From Klebsiella pneumoniae (GTDB lineage: Bacteria > Pseudomonadota > Gammaproteobacteria > Pseudomonadales > Azotimanducaceae): a DNA stretch of 42,590 nt. Both the position numbers and the translations under genes were made by a program. The stretch's first letter is position 1; the number at the start of each line of letters is the position of its first letter. Below the pieces are notes generated by a model that did no database searches, was not told where the DNA came from, and was given only the letters and a program-made list of their open reading frames with translations. The stretch spans positions 1-42,590 of the forward strand of contig CAMAVY010000012.1 of the NCBI GenBank assembly GCA_945861675.1, given 5' to 3'. Below, in pieces: positions 8,615 to 19,599 of this stretch.

Positions 8615-10119
8615 GGCGTTGATGAATCGTTGGCGGCGCCGACGTCGGCGACGTCGCCTGCAGATGCGCGCGCACCCACACGTGGATCAGGGCGCACTTC
8701 CGTAACGGTACACAGCAGATCGCCATCGCGCAGCATGGCCTGCAGCTGCGTGCCGGCAGCGGCTTCGTGCACGCTGCTGATGACGTTGGCTGCGGTACTT
8801 GTACTGCGCAGTACGGCATAGCCGCGCTCGAGTGTGGCCAACGGACTGACCGCTGACAGCGCACGCGCTTCCAGCGCCAGTGCCTGGCCCGCGCTGAGCA
8901 AGCGCTCACGTATGGCCGGCAGCAGCTGGCCGTGCAGGCGTTCGAGGTTGCGTTGATCGCTCTGGCGGCGCGCCTGATAACGCTCGTGCAGACGCTGTTC
9001 CAGCGTGGCGACCTCGAAGACGCTGCGTCGCAGCGTTTCTGTTGGCGCGCGCAGTCGCGCCGCCAGACTGGAGTTCAGTTGCTGGCGCGCCGCAAGCAGC
9101 GCGTGCATGCCCCGATGCAGTCGCTGCTCGCGTTCGTCGAGCATCTGTGCAAAGTCGTCGAGCCTGCGTCCAGGATGACGAAGACGCGCACGCAATGCGT
9201 TCAGTGCCTGTGCCCGTTGGTTGGTCTGGCGTTCCACGCCGGAAAGTAGCGCGCTGCGAAGATGTTCGAGGGACTGGGCGCGTTCCTGCAGGTCGGGTAC
9301 CGCCGCAGCAGCCGCCGCGCTGGGCGTGGGCGCGCGCGCATCGGCGACGAAGTCCGCGAGAGAAACATCGGTCTCGTGGCCAATTGCCGCAATCACCGGT
9401 GCCGCGCAGGCGGCCACTGCGCGGGCGACGCGCTCGTCGTCGAATGCCCGCAAGTCCTCAGATGATCCACCGCCGCGACCAAGAATGACGACATCGGCGA
9501 TCGGCGTGCCGTGCGCACTCGGCAGCGAGCCCACATAGTTCAGCGCGGCACTGATGGCGGGCGCGGCGGCATCGCCTTGCACAGGCACCGGCAGCAGCGT
9601 GACGCGTAGTAGCGGGCAACGCTCGCGCAGCACTTTCAGGATGTCCTGTACGGCGGCGCCGGTTGCGGAAGTAATCAGCACCAGGTGCGCCGGCGAGCGC
9701 GGCAGCGGGCGTTTTCGCGCTTCGGCAAACAATCCCTCGGCTGCGAGCTTCTGTTTCAACAGTTCGAGCGCACGGCGCTGGTCGCCATCGCCGGCGGGCT
9801 CCATACGTTCGGTGAGGATCTGGAACTCGCCACGTTCCTCGTACAGGCTCACGGCGCCCTGGATGCGTACCATCAGGCCGTCGCGCGGCACCATCCGCAC
9901 GAACCGCTGGCGGCCCTTGAACAGCACACAGCGGACCTGTGCGCGCGCGTCCTTGAGCGTGAAGTACCAGTGTCCGGAGGCGGGAATGCGCAGATTGGAA
10001 ATCTCGCCTTCGATCCAGACCAGCCGAAATGCCTCTTCGAGCAACAGCCGCGCCGTCGCATTCAATGCGCTGACGCTGAGTATCTGTGTGCCCGTAGGGG
10101 CTGTGGGTAGTGCACTCAC
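8611..10119 (-). CDS. xseA: Exodeoxyribonuclease VII large subunit
   Basis: About 502 residues from GTG 10119. The frame stays open to another GTG at 10212 that would add 31 residues, and neither start has a clear ribosome-binding site. Recognisable parts are the N-terminal OB fold (WIEGEISNLRIPASGHWYFTLKD), the catalytic-core signatures VILGRGGGSSEDLRAFDDE and AIGHETDVSLADFVADARAPTPSAAA, and a long helical, Gln/Arg-rich C-terminal coiled region. With the small subunit XseB (not in this window) it degrades single-stranded DNA. It is divergent from guaB, as in E. coli. Confidence 0.95.
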   Translation of the reverse strand: MSALPTAPTGTQILSVSALNATARLLLEEAFRLVWIEGEISNLRIPASGHWYFTLKDARAQVRCVLFKGRQRFVRMVPRDGLMVRIQGAVSLYEERGEFQILTERMEPAGDGDQRRALELLKQKLAAEGLFAEARKRPLPRSPAHLVLITSATGAAVQDILKVLRERCPLLRVTLLPVPVQGDAAAPAISAALNYVGSLPSAHGTPIADVVILGRGGGSSEDLRAFDDERVARAVAACAAPVIAAIGHETDVSLADFVADARAPTPSAAAAAAVPDLQERAQSLEHLRSALLSGVERQTNQRAQALNALRARLRHPGRRLDDFAQMLDEREQRLHRGMHALLAARQQLNSSLAARLRAPTETLRRSVFEVATLEQRLHERYQARRQSDQRNLERLHGQLLPAIRERLLSAGQALALEARALSAVSPLATLERGYAVLRSTSTAANVISSVHEAAAGTQLQAMLRDGDLLCTVTEVRPDPRVGARASAGDVADVGAANDSSTP

Positions 10120-10254
10120 GGTGGGTGTTTGGCGTTGAACCTGACTGGCTGCGTGTGGTGGCTGCCGCAGGTGTCTGTTGGCGCGCTGGCTCAGCAAGCG
10201 CCAACACGGCACGGCAGCCTGGGCAGGCGCGATTCTGGCACGCGATATAAGTGG

Positions 10255-10283
10255 TTGGGTGGGTCACCTCAAGCTGTTAGCAT
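10255..10283 (+). promoter_or_regulatory. Candidate guaB promoter
   Basis: In the 194-bp gap between xseA and guaB, TTGGGT (10255-10260) and TAGCAT (10278-10283) are separated by 17 bp, giving a predicted start near 10290, about 24 nt before the guaB ATG. The match to the sigma-70 consensus is moderate, and the call rests on position and spacing. Confidence 0.35.
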
Positions 10284-10313
10284 GCCGTGCTTCATTTCTG
10301 CGTGGGACGTGAA

Positions 10314-11789
10314 ATGTTGCGGATCGCACATGATGCTCTGACATTCGACGACGTCCTGCTGCTGCCTGCCTACTCCGATGTCCTGCCCTCTGAAGTCAAG
10401 CTGACCACGCGTCTGACGCGTTCGATCACGCTGAACATACCGCTTGTTTCCGCTGCCATGGACACCGTTACAGAGTCCAGGTTGGCCATTGCCATGGCGC
10501 AGGAAGGCGGGCTCGGCGTGATTCACAAGAACATGTCGATCGAACGCCAGGCGCGCGAAGTGCGTGCAGTCAAGAAGTACGAAAGCGGCGTGATCCGTGA
10601 CCCCATCACCATCACGCCGGATCGCACCGTGGGCGAGTTGCTGGCGCTGACGCGTGAACACAACATTTCCGGCGTGCCGGTGGTGCAGGGGCGCGACCTG
10701 GTCGGCATCGTCACGTCCCGCGACGTTCGTTTTGAGCCGCGCATGGACTGCCGCATTGCGGACGTGATGACGCCGAAGGACAAGCTGGTCACCGTGCGTG
10801 AAGGCGCAAACGAGAGCGAGATCCTCGAGTTGCTGCACCGGCATCGCATCGAAAAGATCCTGGTGATCAACGACAGATTCGAGTTGTCCGGGCTCATCAC
10901 GGTGAAGGACATCACCAAGGCTGCGCGCTATCCGAATTCCTGTAAGGACGATTACGGGCAACTGCGTGTCGGGGCGAGTGTCGGCATTGGTCCCGAAACT
11001 GAAGACCGCGTTGCCGCACTGGTCGAGGCAGGTGTGGATGTGGTGATCGTCGACACGGCGCATGGGCACTCGATCCGCGTACTTGAACGCGTGCGTGCAA
11101 TCAAAAAGCTGTATCCACGCTTGCAGGTGATTGGCGGCAACGTGGCCACCGGCGATGGCGCACGTGCGCTGGTTGATGCGGGCGCGGATGGTGTGAAGGT
11201 GGGTATCGGTCCGGGCTCCATCTGCACAACGCGCATCGTTGCAGGCATCGGCGTGCCACAGATCACCGCGGTGTCTGAAGCTGTGGCGGCCATTGGCGAG
11301 CTCGGTATACCTGTCATTGCCGACGGTGGCATTCGCTACTCCGGCGACATCGCGAAGGCGATCAGCGCGGGCGCGCATCTGGTGATGGTCGGCAGCCTGC
11401 TGGCCGGCACCGATGAGGCTCCAGGCGAAGTCGAGCTGTTTCAGGGTCGCACCTACAAGGCGTATCGCGGCATGGGCTCGCTTGGTGCGATGGCCGACAT
11501 CTATGGTTCGTCGGATCGTTACTTTCAGGGTTTTGACGGCGATGGTCGCAAGCTGGTGCCAGAGGGCATTGAGGGTCGCGTTGCCTATCGTGGTGCGATG
11601 GGCGCCATCGTTCACCAGCTGATGGGCGGGCTGCGTGCATCCATGGGCTATACAGGCTCTGCAGACATCGACGCCATGCGCACGAAAACGCAGTTCATCC
11701 GCGTCACCCACGCCAGCATGATCGAAAGTCATGTGCACGACGTCAGCATCACCAAGGAAGCGCCCAACTATCCGCTTGGCACGCGCTGA
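10314..11789 (+). CDS. guaB: Inosine-5'-monophosphate dehydrogenase
   Basis: 491 residues from ATG 10314, chosen because [16 protein letters not shown] aligns with the N-terminus of known GuaB; an upstream in-frame start at 10287 would add nine residues. The TIM barrel is interrupted by an intact pair of CBS domains (about 95-205; [14 protein letters not shown] and [19 protein letters not shown]). The catalytic cysteine is C304 in GPGSICTTR, and the flap region contains [10 protein letters not shown]. The enzyme oxidises IMP to XMP with NAD, the first committed step to GMP. guaA follows after 83 bp. Confidence 0.98.
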   Translation: MLRIAHDALTFDDVLLLPAYSDVLPSEVKLTTRLTRSITLNIPLVSAAMDTVTESRLAIAMAQEGGLGVIHKNMSIERQAREVRAVKKYESGVIRDPITITPDRTVGELLALTREHNISGVPVVQGRDLVGIVTSRDVRFEPRMDCRIADVMTPKDKLVTVREGANESEILELLHRHRIEKILVINDRFELSGLITVKDITKAARYPNSCKDDYGQLRVGASVGIGPETEDRVAALVEAGVDVVIVDTAHGHSIRVLERVRAIKKLYPRLQVIGGNVATGDGARALVDAGADGVKVGIGPGSICTTRIVAGIGVPQITAVSEAVAAIGELGIPVIADGGIRYSGDIAKAISAGAHLVMVGSLLAGTDEAPGEVELFQGRTYKAYRGMGSLGAMADIYGSSDRYFQGFDGDGRKLVPEGIEGRVAYRGAMGAIVHQLMGGLRASMGYTGSADIDAMRTKTQFIRVTHASMIESHVHDVSITKEAPNYPLGTR

Positions 11790-11872
11790 TGTTTTCGGGC
11801 GTTTTCCGTGCAGCGCTGCGGTTGATGGCGGGATGTGTTCAGCAGGCGGTACACCTGTGACGGAGAGCAGTT

Positions 11873-13462
11873 GTGAGCAGTGAGATCCACAGCGAGCGCA
11901 TTCTCGTGCTCGACTTCGGCGCGCAGTATGTGCAGTTGATTGCGCGGCGCGTGCGCGAAGCCGGCGTCTATTGTGAGATTCGCGCATTCGATCTCAGCGA
12001 GGCCGACTTTCTGGCCTTCGCTCCGAAGGGCGTGATTCTGTCGGGCGGGCCGGAGAGTGTGACTGCGGCCGATTCTCCACGTGCACCGGACTTCATCTGG
12101 CAATCCGGCGTGCCCGTGTTCGGCATCTGCTATGGCATGCAGACCATGGCAGTGCAGCTCGGCGGCACAGTGGGCCATGTGCACGAGCGCGAGTTCGGGC
12201 ATGCCCGCATCGAATGGTGCGCCCGGACGGAATTGTCGGCGCAGGACGCTGTTCCGCAGGCAGGAGCGGCAGTCGGCGCCAACGTCTGGATGAGTCATGG
12301 TGATCAGGTGCAGCAGATGCCGACCGGCTTTGCGCTGTGGGCCGCCACGCCCAGCGCACCGATTGCGGCAATGTTCGATCCCGCGCGGCGTTACTTCGCC
12401 GTGCAGTTTCATCCTGAGGTTACGCACACCGAAGGCGGGCAGGCGCTCATCATGCGCTTCGTGCGGGATGTGTGTGCCTGCAGTGGCTTATGGACCGCGG
12501 GCAACATCATCGAAGACGCGGTGGCACGCATTCGGGCGCAGGTTGGCACCGATCGGGTGTTGCTGGGTTTGTCAGGCGGTGTCGACAGCAGCGTGACCGC
12601 AGCATTGCTTGCGCGCGCAATCGGCGATCAGCTGACGGCCATCTTCGTCGACAACGGTCTGCTGCGCCTGGATGAAGGCGATGAGGTGATGCGTGCGTTC
12701 GGCGGTGAAGCCGGCAACTCACTGCCGATTCGAATTGTGCGCGTGGACGCGCAGGAAGCGTTTCTGTCGCAGCTGCAAGGCGTCGCGGACCCCGAGGACA
12801 AGCGCAAGGTCATCGGACGGGTTTTCATCGAAGTATTCGAGCGCGAAGCCGAAGCCGTTTCTGGCGGTGCAAAGTGGCTGGCGCAGGGCACGATCTATCC
12901 CGACGTTGTGGAATCGGCCGCGACCAAGCACGGCAAGGCGCACGTCATCAAATCGCATCACAACGTTGGCGGCTTGCCCGAGCGCATGCAGCTTGGCCTT
13001 GTCGAGCCATTGCGAGAGTTGTTCAAGGATGAAGTGCGCGCGGTCGGCCTCGCATTGGGATTGCCGGCCTCATTGATCAATCGGCATCCGTTTCCCGGGC
13101 CTGGCCTTGGTGTGCGCATCCTGGGCGAGGTGAAACGCGAGTACGCCGATGTGCTCCGGCGCGCCGATGCAATCTTCATTGAAGAGCTGCGCCGTGCCGG
13201 CTGGTATGAGCAGGTCAGTCAGGCGTTTGCCGTGTACCTGCCGGTGAAGTCGGTTGGCGTGGTCGGCGATGCGCGGCGCTACGAACATGTGATTGCGTTG
13301 CGCTCGGTCGCGACCAGCGACTTCATGACGGCCGACTGGTCGCCACTGCCATTTGAACTGCTGGGTACCGTGGCACGCCGCATCGTCAATGAGATTGCTG
13401 GCGTTTCACGCGTGGTCTACGACATTACGAGCAAGCCGCCAGGCACGATTGAGTGGGAGTAG
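11873..13462 (+). CDS. guaA: GMP synthase (glutamine-hydrolysing)
   Basis: 529 residues from GTG 11873, preceded by GGAGA at 11862-11866. The N-terminal class I glutamine amidotransferase domain has nucleophile C86 in FGICYGMQ and the His/Glu pair in [11 protein letters not shown]. The ATP-pyrophosphatase P-loop is [11 protein letters not shown], and the C-terminal dimerisation domain ends with the typical KPPGTIEWE. It aminates XMP to GMP, following GuaB. The 83-bp guaB-guaA gap contains no obvious terminator, so one guaBA transcript is likely. The end overlaps tadA by 10 bp. Confidence 0.98.
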   Translation: MSSEIHSERILVLDFGAQYVQLIARRVREAGVYCEIRAFDLSEADFLAFAPKGVILSGGPESVTAADSPRAPDFIWQSGVPVFGICYGMQTMAVQLGGTVGHVHEREFGHARIEWCARTELSAQDAVPQAGAAVGANVWMSHGDQVQQMPTGFALWAATPSAPIAAMFDPARRYFAVQFHPEVTHTEGGQALIMRFVRDVCACSGLWTAGNIIEDAVARIRAQVGTDRVLLGLSGGVDSSVTAALLARAIGDQLTAIFVDNGLLRLDEGDEVMRAFGGEAGNSLPIRIVRVDAQEAFLSQLQGVADPEDKRKVIGRVFIEVFEREAEAVSGGAKWLAQGTIYPDVVESAATKHGKAHVIKSHHNVGGLPERMQLGLVEPLRELFKDEVRAVGLALGLPASLINRHPFPGPGLGVRILGEVKREYADVLRRADAIFIEELRRAGWYEQVSQAFAVYLPVKSVGVVGDARRYEHVIALRSVATSDFMTADWSPLPFELLGTVARRIVNEIAGVSRVVYDITSKPPGTIEWE

Positions 13463-13992
13463 ACGACGACATCCGCTGGATGCGGTTGGCCCTGCAGCAT
13501 GCAGAGCTTGCCGCGCACCGAGGCGAAGTCCCTGTCGGCGCAGTGCTGGTGCGGGATGAGCAGTTGCTGGCCGCGGGCGCGAATGCCCAGGTTGGCAGCG
13601 CGGACCCGACCGCACACGCCGAAGTCGTCGCACTGCGGGCCGCGGCGAAGCTGACCCGCAACTATCGTCTGACCGGCAGCACGCTGTATGTGACGCTGGA
13701 GCCCTGCACCATGTGTGCAGGCGCGTTGGTGCATGCGCGTGTGGCGCGGGTTGTGTTCGCCACAGCTGAGCCGCGTTCGGGTGCCGTGTGTTCTACGGCG
13801 CAGGTGCTTGCCAATCCCGGCCTGAATCATCGCGTGCAGGTCACGCAAGGCGTACTGGAAGAGGCCTCCGCCACGTTGCTCAAGTCCTTCTTCGCTGCGC
13901 GTCGCGCGCCCGGGTCAACTGCTGTGGCAGAACCCAACGATGCGACGGCGCAGAGCGCAGCTGGCTCGGACATGCCATTGAGGAGAGTATGA
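13453..13992 (+). CDS. tadA: tRNA-specific adenosine deaminase TadA
   Basis: 179 residues from GTG 13453, inside the end of guaA. The zinc-dependent deaminase motif is intact: H55-A-E57 and P-C85-x-x-C88, followed by [19 protein letters not shown] and NHRVQV further support TadA. It deaminates A34 of tRNA-Arg(ACG) to inosine. The last 25 or so residues (after FFAARRAPG) are a low-similarity tail. The stop overlaps the purL start as ATGA, with AGGAG at 13981-13985 acting as the purL ribosome-binding site. Confidence 0.95.
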   Translation: MGVDDDIRWMRLALQHAELAAHRGEVPVGAVLVRDEQLLAAGANAQVGSADPTAHAEVVALRAAAKLTRNYRLTGSTLYVTLEPCTMCAGALVHARVARVVFATAEPRSGAVCSTAQVLANPGLNHRVQVTQGVLEEASATLLKSFFAARRAPGSTAVAEPNDATAQSAAGSDMPLRRV

Positions 13993-16900
13993 ATCGCATC
14001 CTGGTGCCCGGTGGGCAAGCAGAGGACGCAGCGCGCGTGCTGACGCTGAACGGTGACGATGCGCTGTCATCCAGTCAGCTGCAGCGCCTGACAGCGCGTC
14101 TCAGTTCGATTGTCGGGCGGCCGGTGTCTGTGCAGGCGCGGCACCTCTACTTCGTCCAGGTCGAGCGGGCACTGTCGTCCGATGTGCGCAATATTTTGCG
14201 CAGTCTGCTGCCAGGCGATGACGCCGAGCTTCCCGCGCCGGCCACGCCTGTGACCGTGCCGCGCGTGGGCACGCAGTCACCCTGGTCGAGCAAAGCCACG
14301 GACATTGCCCGTGTGTGTGGCTTGTCTGCGGTGCGTCGGCTTGAACGCGGTGTGGCCTGGCAATTCGACCCTTCTGCCGGCGTACTGAACGCCGCGGCTA
14401 CCGCGCTGTTGTTCGATCGTATGACGCAGTCGCTGCTGCCACTGGCGCAGGCGGATCGGCTGTTCGTTGTTCAGCCACCGCGTTCGCTTCGAACGATCGC
14501 GCTGGGGGCCGATCGGCGCGCGCGCCTGCGGGCCGTCAATCTGGAACTTGGACTGGCGCTCCGCGAAGACGAGATTGCCTATCTCGATGCGGCCTACAGT
14601 GCTGGTGCGGGTTTGGGCCGCGATCCGACAGATGTTGAACTGATGATGTTCGCGCAGGCCAACTCCGAGCACTGTCGGCACAAGATCTTCAACGCCGACT
14701 GGACCTCCGGCGGACAGCCTTTCGGTCGATCGCTGTTCGCAATGATCCGCAATACACACGCGCAGGCGAATGGCCGCGGTGTGCTTTCTGCCTACAGCGA
14801 TAACGCCGCCGTCATGGCTGGTGTGACCACCGATCGCTGGCTGATCGACCCGATCACGCACCAGTATGGTTTTGTCAGCGAGCCAGTGCATTGGCTGATC
14901 AAAGTCGAGACGCACAATCACCCCACCGCAATTGCACCGTTCGCGGGTGCCGCCACGGGATCCGGTGGCGAGATTCGCGATGAAGGCGCCGTTGGCCGCG
15001 GCAGCAAGCCCAAGGCCGGTCTCACAGGTTTCACGGTCTCAAACCTGCGCATTCCAGGCTTTGTGCAAGCTTGGGAAGGCGTGGAAGAAAAACCAGATCG
15101 CATCGCATCGGCGCTTACGATCATGCTGGAGGCGCCCATTGGCGCGGCTGGATTCAACAATGAATTCGGGCGTCCGGCCATCAATGGCTACTTCCGCACC
15201 TTCGAGCAGTGGGTGCAGCGTGTGGATGGCTCGCGTGAGCGGCGCGGCTTTCACAAGCCGATCATGATTGCCGGTGGGCTTGGCAACGTTCGTGCTGAAC
15301 AGGTGCTTGCAGCGCCGGTATTGCCGGGCGCACGGCTGGTCGTGCTTGGCGGGCCGGCCATGCTGATCGGCCTCGGCGGCGGTGCGGCAAGTTCGGTTGC
15401 ACAGGGGGCCGGTGACGCGGAACTCGACTTCACGTCAGTGCAGCGAGACAACGCGGAGATGCAGCGTCGTTGTCAGGAAGTCATCGATGCATGCAATGCC
15501 ATGGGCGCGCAAAGCCCGATTCTGCTCATTCATGATGTGGGCGCGGGCGGATTGTCCAATGCACTGCCTGAGCTCGTGAAAGACGGTGGTGTGGGCGGGC
15601 ATTTTGATCTGCGCGCAATCAACAGCGCAGACACGTCGCTGTCGCCGCTGGAAATCTGGTGCAACGAGGCGCAGGAGCGCTACGTGCTTGCGATCGACGC
15701 AGCACGCTATTCGCAGTTCGAGCAGCTCTGCTTGCGTGAGCGCTGCCCTTATGCGTTGGTCGGGGATGCCGTGGCGACACCGCAGTTGCTGGTCACCGAC
15801 GCGTTGTCGCCGACTGCGCCCGTCGACATGCCACTGGAAGTGTTGTTCGGCAAAGCGCCGCGCATGACGCGCAGCCTGGGTGCTGCGGCCGCACGCCCTA
15901 TGCCGCTGCACACGGAACTGGAAGGCGGGATCGATCTTGCGACGGCGCTCGATCGCGTGCTGCAGTTGCCGGCCGTGGCGTCGAAGAGCTTCCTCATTAC
16001 CATCGGCGATCGCTCGATTACGGGTCTCGTCTGTCGCGACCAGATGGTTGGTCCGTGGCAGGTACCGGTGGCCGATCTTGGTGTGACCGCGGTTGGTCAT
16101 CGCACGCACGCCGGTGAAGCAATGAGCATGGGCGAGCGACCGCTGTTGGCGTTGATCGATCCGGCTGCCTCTGCGCGCATGGCGGTGGCAGAGGCCATCA
16201 CGAACATTGCGGCGGCGCCGATTGCAGCGCTGTCCGAGGTCAGGTTGTCTGCCAACTGGATGGCTGCGGCGGGATATGACGCAGAGGACGATGCCCTGCA
16301 CGCGGCGGTCACCGCATTGGGCATGGAGTTCTGCCCTGCGCTCGGCATTGTCATTCCGGTCGGCAAGGATTCGCTGTCGATGCGCAGTGTCTGGTCGCAG
16401 GATGGCGTGCAGCACAGCGTCAGCTCGCCGATGACTGTGATCATTTCTGCCTTCGCGCCTGTACTGGATGTGCGTGAGGTACGTACGCCGTGGCTGCGCA
16501 CGGATCTCGGGCCGACCGCGCTTATCTATGTTGATCTGGGAGATGCGGCCTACCGGCTCGGTGGAAGCGCATATGCGCAGGTGCAGCAGGCAATCGGCGA
16601 CAGCGCGCCGGATTGCTCATCGCCGGCCGTTTTGAAAGCGTTCTTCGACGTCGTGCAGGCCATGCATCGGCAACACACGCTGCTTGCGTATCACGATCGA
16701 TCCGATGGGGGGCTCATTGTCTGCCTGCTGGAAATGGCGTTTGCAGGTCGTTGCGGTTTGCAGATTGATCTGCCGGATATGTTTGTAGTTTCAGACGGCG
16801 ATAGACGGAACGAAGACGCAGCGCTGTTGTTTGCCGAGGAACTGGGCGCTGTGCTGCAGGTTCGGGCAACAGATACTGAATCGACTCTTGCGAGTCTTGC

Positions 16901-18023
16901 CGCGGCCGGCTTGCGCAGCCATGCCATCGGGTCGCCGACAGCCGACGAGCACATTGAGGTGCGTCGAGGGTCACGCGAACTGCTGAGGGCCACGCGCGGA
17001 CAGCTGCAGCAGCGCTGGTCAGAGACGAGTTTTCGCTTGCAACAGATGCGTGACGACCCGGACTGCGCTCAGGAAGAGTTCGACAGCATCCTGGCACCGG
17101 ATCCAGGCAGGCAGGTGCGGTTGAGCTATGCACTGGGTGATGCATCTAAGCATGCCGCGCCGACCGTATTGCGTGGCCGCGGTCCGAAGGTCGCGGTGCT
17201 GCGTGAGCAAGGCGTGAATGGTCACGCGGAAATGGCGGCGGCATTTGCGGCAGCCGGATTCGTCGCGGTCGATGTGCACATGACCGATCTGCTCGATCGC
17301 AATGTCGATCTGGCGGACTTCAATGCACTGGTCGCGTGTGGCGGTTTCTCCTATGGCGACGTGCTTGGTGCCGGCGCCGGCTGGGCCAATTCGATTCTAT
17401 TCCACGAACCCGTGCGCGAGCGCTTTGCGACATTTTTTGCCCGCCCGGACACGCTCACGCTGGGTATCTGCAACGGCTGTCAGATGCTGGCGCATCTCCG
17501 TGAGGTTGTGCCGGGCGCAGCGCACTGGCCTGCGTTTCTCCGCAACCGCTCACAGCAGTTCGAGGCGCGTCAGGTCATGGTGGCTGTGCAGGAGAGCGCA
17601 TCGCCCTGGTTCACGGGCATGGCGGGCAGTGTCCTGCCGGTCGTGGTTGCACATGGGGAAGGCCGTGCGGTGTTGTTGCCGGCGCAGCTGCGCGGCAGTG
17701 TGCATGCGGATGCCAGCGCTGCCGGCGCGGCGCAGACGTTGCATCAAACGTTGCATCAGACGTTAGAAGAGCGGCTGCGTGAACAAACGGTGCTGCGCTA
17801 CGTGGACCATCATCTGCAGGTCACGGAGCGTTATCCCTGCAACCCGAATGGTTCACCAGAAGGTATTGCCGGCGTCTGCAGCACCGATGGTCGCGCGCTG
17901 TTGATGATGCCGCACCCGGAACGCGTGATTCGCAGCGCGGCGAACTCTTGGCATCCCGATGACTGGCCTGAATATGGCCCCTGGCTGCAGCTGTTCCTGA
18001 ATGCGCGCAAGGCATTTGGCTGA
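13989..18023 (+). CDS. purL: Phosphoribosylformylglycinamidine synthase (large single-chain PurL)
   Basis: 1344 residues from ATG 13989, slightly longer than E. coli PurL. All functions are fused in one chain: a PurS-like N-terminus, a linker ([18 protein letters not shown]), two AIRS-related ATP-binding halves ([39 protein letters not shown]), and a C-terminal glutaminase with nucleophile C1161 in GICNGCQ and MMPHPERVI. It converts FGAR, ATP and glutamine to FGAM. Near residues 1249-1260 a three-copy repeat ([12 protein letters not shown]) forms an insertion in the amidotransferase domain. Expression is probably coupled to tadA by the 4-nt overlap. Confidence 0.98.
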   Translation: MNRILVPGGQAEDAARVLTLNGDDALSSSQLQRLTARLSSIVGRPVSVQARHLYFVQVERALSSDVRNILRSLLPGDDAELPAPATPVTVPRVGTQSPWSSKATDIARVCGLSAVRRLERGVAWQFDPSAGVLNAAATALLFDRMTQSLLPLAQADRLFVVQPPRSLRTIALGADRRARLRAVNLELGLALREDEIAYLDAAYSAGAGLGRDPTDVELMMFAQANSEHCRHKIFNADWTSGGQPFGRSLFAMIRNTHAQANGRGVLSAYSDNAAVMAGVTTDRWLIDPITHQYGFVSEPVHWLIKVETHNHPTAIAPFAGAATGSGGEIRDEGAVGRGSKPKAGLTGFTVSNLRIPGFVQAWEGVEEKPDRIASALTIMLEAPIGAAGFNNEFGRPAINGYFRTFEQWVQRVDGSRERRGFHKPIMIAGGLGNVRAEQVLAAPVLPGARLVVLGGPAMLIGLGGGAASSVAQGAGDAELDFTSVQRDNAEMQRRCQEVIDACNAMGAQSPILLIHDVGAGGLSNALPELVKDGGVGGHFDLRAINSADTSLSPLEIWCNEAQERYVLAIDAARYSQFEQLCLRERCPYALVGDAVATPQLLVTDALSPTAPVDMPLEVLFGKAPRMTRSLGAAAARPMPLHTELEGGIDLATALDRVLQLPAVASKSFLITIGDRSITGLVCRDQMVGPWQVPVADLGVTAVGHRTHAGEAMSMGERPLLALIDPAASARMAVAEAITNIAAAPIAALSEVRLSANWMAAAGYDAEDDALHAAVTALGMEFCPALGIVIPVGKDSLSMRSVWSQDGVQHSVSSPMTVIISAFAPVLDVREVRTPWLRTDLGPTALIYVDLGDAAYRLGGSAYAQVQQAIGDSAPDCSSPAVLKAFFDVVQAMHRQHTLLAYHDRSDGGLIVCLLEMAFAGRCGLQIDLPDMFVVSDGDRRNEDAALLFAEELGAVLQVRATDTESTLASLAAAGLRSHAIGSPTADEHIEVRRGSRELLRATRGQLQQRWSETSFRLQQMRDDPDCAQEEFDSILAPDPGRQVRLSYALGDASKHAAPTVLRGRGPKVAVLREQGVNGHAEMAAAFAAAGFVAVDVHMTDLLDRNVDLADFNALVACGGFSYGDVLGAGAGWANSILFHEPVRERFATFFARPDTLTLGICNGCQMLAHLREVVPGAAHWPAFLRNRSQQFEARQVMVAVQESASPWFTGMAGSVLPVVVAHGEGRAVLLPAQLRGSVHADASAAGAAQTLHQTLHQTLEERLREQTVLRYVDHHLQVTERYPCNPNGSPEGIAGVCSTDGRALLMMPHPERVIRSAANSWHPDDWPEYGPWLQLFLNARKAFG
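17733..17768 (+). repeat. 12-bp tandem repeat x3 inside purL
   Basis: In-frame units cagacgttgcat, caaacgttgcat and cagacgttagaa encode [12 protein letters not shown] within the glutaminase domain, apparently in a surface loop. This looks like a recent slippage expansion that keeps the frame. Confidence 0.9.
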
Positions 18024-18068
18024 GACTGCCCGTGCATCGGCGCAATGGGCCGGGTGGACTGCGTCGGC

Positions 18069-18626
18069 TCAGCCTGGCGCAGGCGGACGCAGCGTGGGTA
18101 ACAGGATGTCTTCGATACGCATGGGGTAGGTGCCGCGTTTGCGGTCGCTGAAGAAGTGCTCCAGAGTGACCCGCACGACCGCGAATGCGAGTTCGTTCCA
18201 CGGAATATCGGCCTCGCTGAACAGCCGCACGTCCTGGCTCTCGATGCCCGGCGCGAATGTGCCGCCTTGCAGACGCGCGCGATAGAACATGTACACCTGC
18301 GAGATGTAGGGCAGGTTGAACAGGGTATAGAGCTCGTCGAGCGCCACCTGCGCGGTGGCTTCTTCCCAGGTTTCGCGCGCAGCGCCCTGAGCGATGGTTT
18401 CACCCGACTCGAGATAGCCGGCTGGAAAGGTCCAATAGCCTTTGCGTGGCTCGATGGCGCGGCGACACAACAGCACAGCATCGCCTTCCACCACCAGACA
18501 GCCGGCCACGATGCGCGGGTTCGTGTAGTGGATGACGCCACAGCTTGAGCAGACATACCGCTCGCGATGATCGCCGTCAGGAATCCGCATGTGAACGGGC
18601 GCGGCGCACGCGCTGCAGTACCGCAT
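18069..18626 (-). CDS. Nudix hydrolase with N-terminal zinc ribbon
   Basis: 185 residues from ATG 18626; the frame is open further upstream, but this start puts the zinc ribbon at the N-terminus. Four cysteines (YCSAC near 4-7 and YVCSSC near 24-27) form a zinc ribbon, followed by NPRIVAGCLVV and a Nudix box (GYLESGETIAQGAARETWEEAT). The box keeps the REXXEE core, but the Gly near its end is Thr. This architecture occurs in Nudix proteins hydrolysing nucleoside-diphosphate derivatives such as ADP-ribose or NADH-type substrates; the substrate here is unknown. It converges with purL after 45 bp. Confidence 0.88.
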   Translation of the reverse strand: MRYCSACAAPVHMRIPDGDHRERYVCSSCGVIHYTNPRIVAGCLVVEGDAVLLCRRAIEPRKGYWTFPAGYLESGETIAQGAARETWEEATAQVALDELYTLFNLPYISQVYMFYRARLQGGTFAPGIESQDVRLFSEADIPWNELAFAVVRVTLEHFFSDRKRGTYPMRIEDILLPTLRPPAPG

Positions 18627-18763
18627 CAGTTCAGGCGCACCATGTCGCAGTGGATTGAGTGAGCCGGGATTATAGGGGGGTGATTGAACGGTTTTGGCTG
18701 GCGCAGCAGCCTGTATTGCGGTGCGGGGCCGCGGGACGCACTGAGTCAAGCGAAGCGCTGGTC

Positions 18764-19123
18764 CTAGCGGCGGACCACGCCATCCTGGGTTGCGGTGCGC
18801 ACATCGCGCTGCGGAAACGCGAGCACAGCTGCATTGCGCGCGGGCGCCGTCATCAGGCTGTCAGGGTTGTTCACGGCCTGCTGAAGGCGCAGCAACGAGT
18901 CGCGCATCATGGAGGACAGCTTGATGGTGGCGGCCAGCGGATTGGCGGCGAGACGACGCTCCATGTCAATTCGGAACTGCAACCCTTCCAGGCGTCGGCG
19001 TTGTTCGGGTGACGCGCGGTCAAGCAACTCGCCAATCAGTTTGTGGCGCAGCGCTTCCAACCCTTCCGGGTTTTCCTGGGCCATGCGCTTCAGGACTTCG
19101 AAGTCGGGCAGGTGCGAAGACAT
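18764..19123 (-). CDS. DUF3135 family protein
   Basis: 119 residues. The start is one of two adjacent ATGs (19126 and 19123); AGGAG (minus strand, 19131-19135) sits 7 nt from the second, which also gives MSSHLPDFEVLKRMAQ, the usual DUF3135 beginning. The body is predicted helical, with the family-like stretch LEGLQFRIDMERRLAANPLAATIKLS shown here only in part by its core GLQFRIDMERR. There is no signal peptide or membrane segment. The function of this family is unknown. It lies upstream of the Nudix gene on the same strand (137-bp gap). Confidence 0.8.
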   Translation of the reverse strand: MSSHLPDFEVLKRMAQENPEGLEALRHKLIGELLDRASPEQRRRLEGLQFRIDMERRLAANPLAATIKLSSMMRDSLLRLQQAVNNPDSLMTAPARNAAVLAFPQRDVRTATQDGVVRR

Positions 19124-19195
19124 CATGCAGCTCCTTTCGTACAACAGTCGCAATCTCGCGCGTCGGCAGGTGCCGCACCTGCTATCGACGAAAGG

Positions 19196-19224
19196 ATGCT
19201 CACGGACTGGCGTCGCCTTGACAA
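19196..19224 (-). promoter_or_regulatory. Candidate promoter of DUF3135 gene
   Basis: On the minus strand TTGTCA (19224-19219) and GAGCAT (19201-19196) are separated by 17 bp. The -35 is a 5/6 match and the -10 only 3/6. The predicted start would lie about 65 nt before the ATG. Confidence 0.25.
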
Positions 19225-19452
19225 GTAAAGGTTTGCTGCTAGCGGTTCGATCGCTTCGTTACAAAGCGCTGATGTAGCGAACGATTTGCTACGCCTCATG
19301 GCGCGTTGGAATGACCAGCCCCGCGTGATGCCGAAACGCTCTTGACGCGTGCGTGCGGCCACGACCCGCACGGCCGCATCAGAACGGGGCGATGGCGTCC
19401 GGCCGCTGCACGGTGCCCGCGTTCTGTCCTTGTGCAGCACCTGATAGGCTCG

Positions 19453-19506
19453 CGCCGGTCCCGCGGGTCCCGCCGGTCCCGCGGGTCCCGCCGGTCCCGC
19501 CGGTCC
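19453..19506 (+). repeat. 18-bp tandem repeat x3 (9-bp sub-unit x6), GC-rich
   Basis: Units at 19453-19470, 19471-19488 and 19489-19506. Units 1 and 2 are identical (cgccggtcccgcgggtcc) and unit 3 differs by one base. Each unit is two 9-bp halves. On the minus strand the array reads Gly-Pro-Ala triplets, but that frame has a stop directly upstream and no start, so it is probably not coding. Confidence 0.92.
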
Positions 19507-19560
19507 GGGAGTTCGCGCTCATTTGTGTGGAGCGGATTCAGTTCGTCTTTTGGTTGTGTC

Positions 19561-19599
19561 CTTTGCTTGTGAACTTTGCTTGTGAACTTTGCTTGTGAT
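19561..19599 (+). repeat. 13-bp tandem repeat x3
   Basis: Units ctttgcttgtgaa (19561-19573), the same again (19574-19586) and ctttgcttgtgat (19587-19599). The array ends 16 bp before the GTG start of the next gene, just upstream of its GGGGAG ribosome-binding site (19604-19609). Confidence 0.92.

Noticed and set aside
19218-19246. Perfect TTGACA (19218-19223) as a rightward promoter
   Set aside because: No acceptable -10 element lies 16-18 bp downstream (tagcgg/agcggt), and the carbonic anhydrase start would be almost 400 bp away. The same bases fit better as part of a leftward promoter.
19123-19512. Minus-strand frame reading Gly-Pro-Ala collagen-like triplets into a 105-codon ORF
   Set aside because: A TGA lies directly upstream of the triplets and the only start (GTG 19440) is downstream of them, so the collagen-like part cannot be translated. 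The remainder overlaps the DUF3135 promoter region and resembles no protein.
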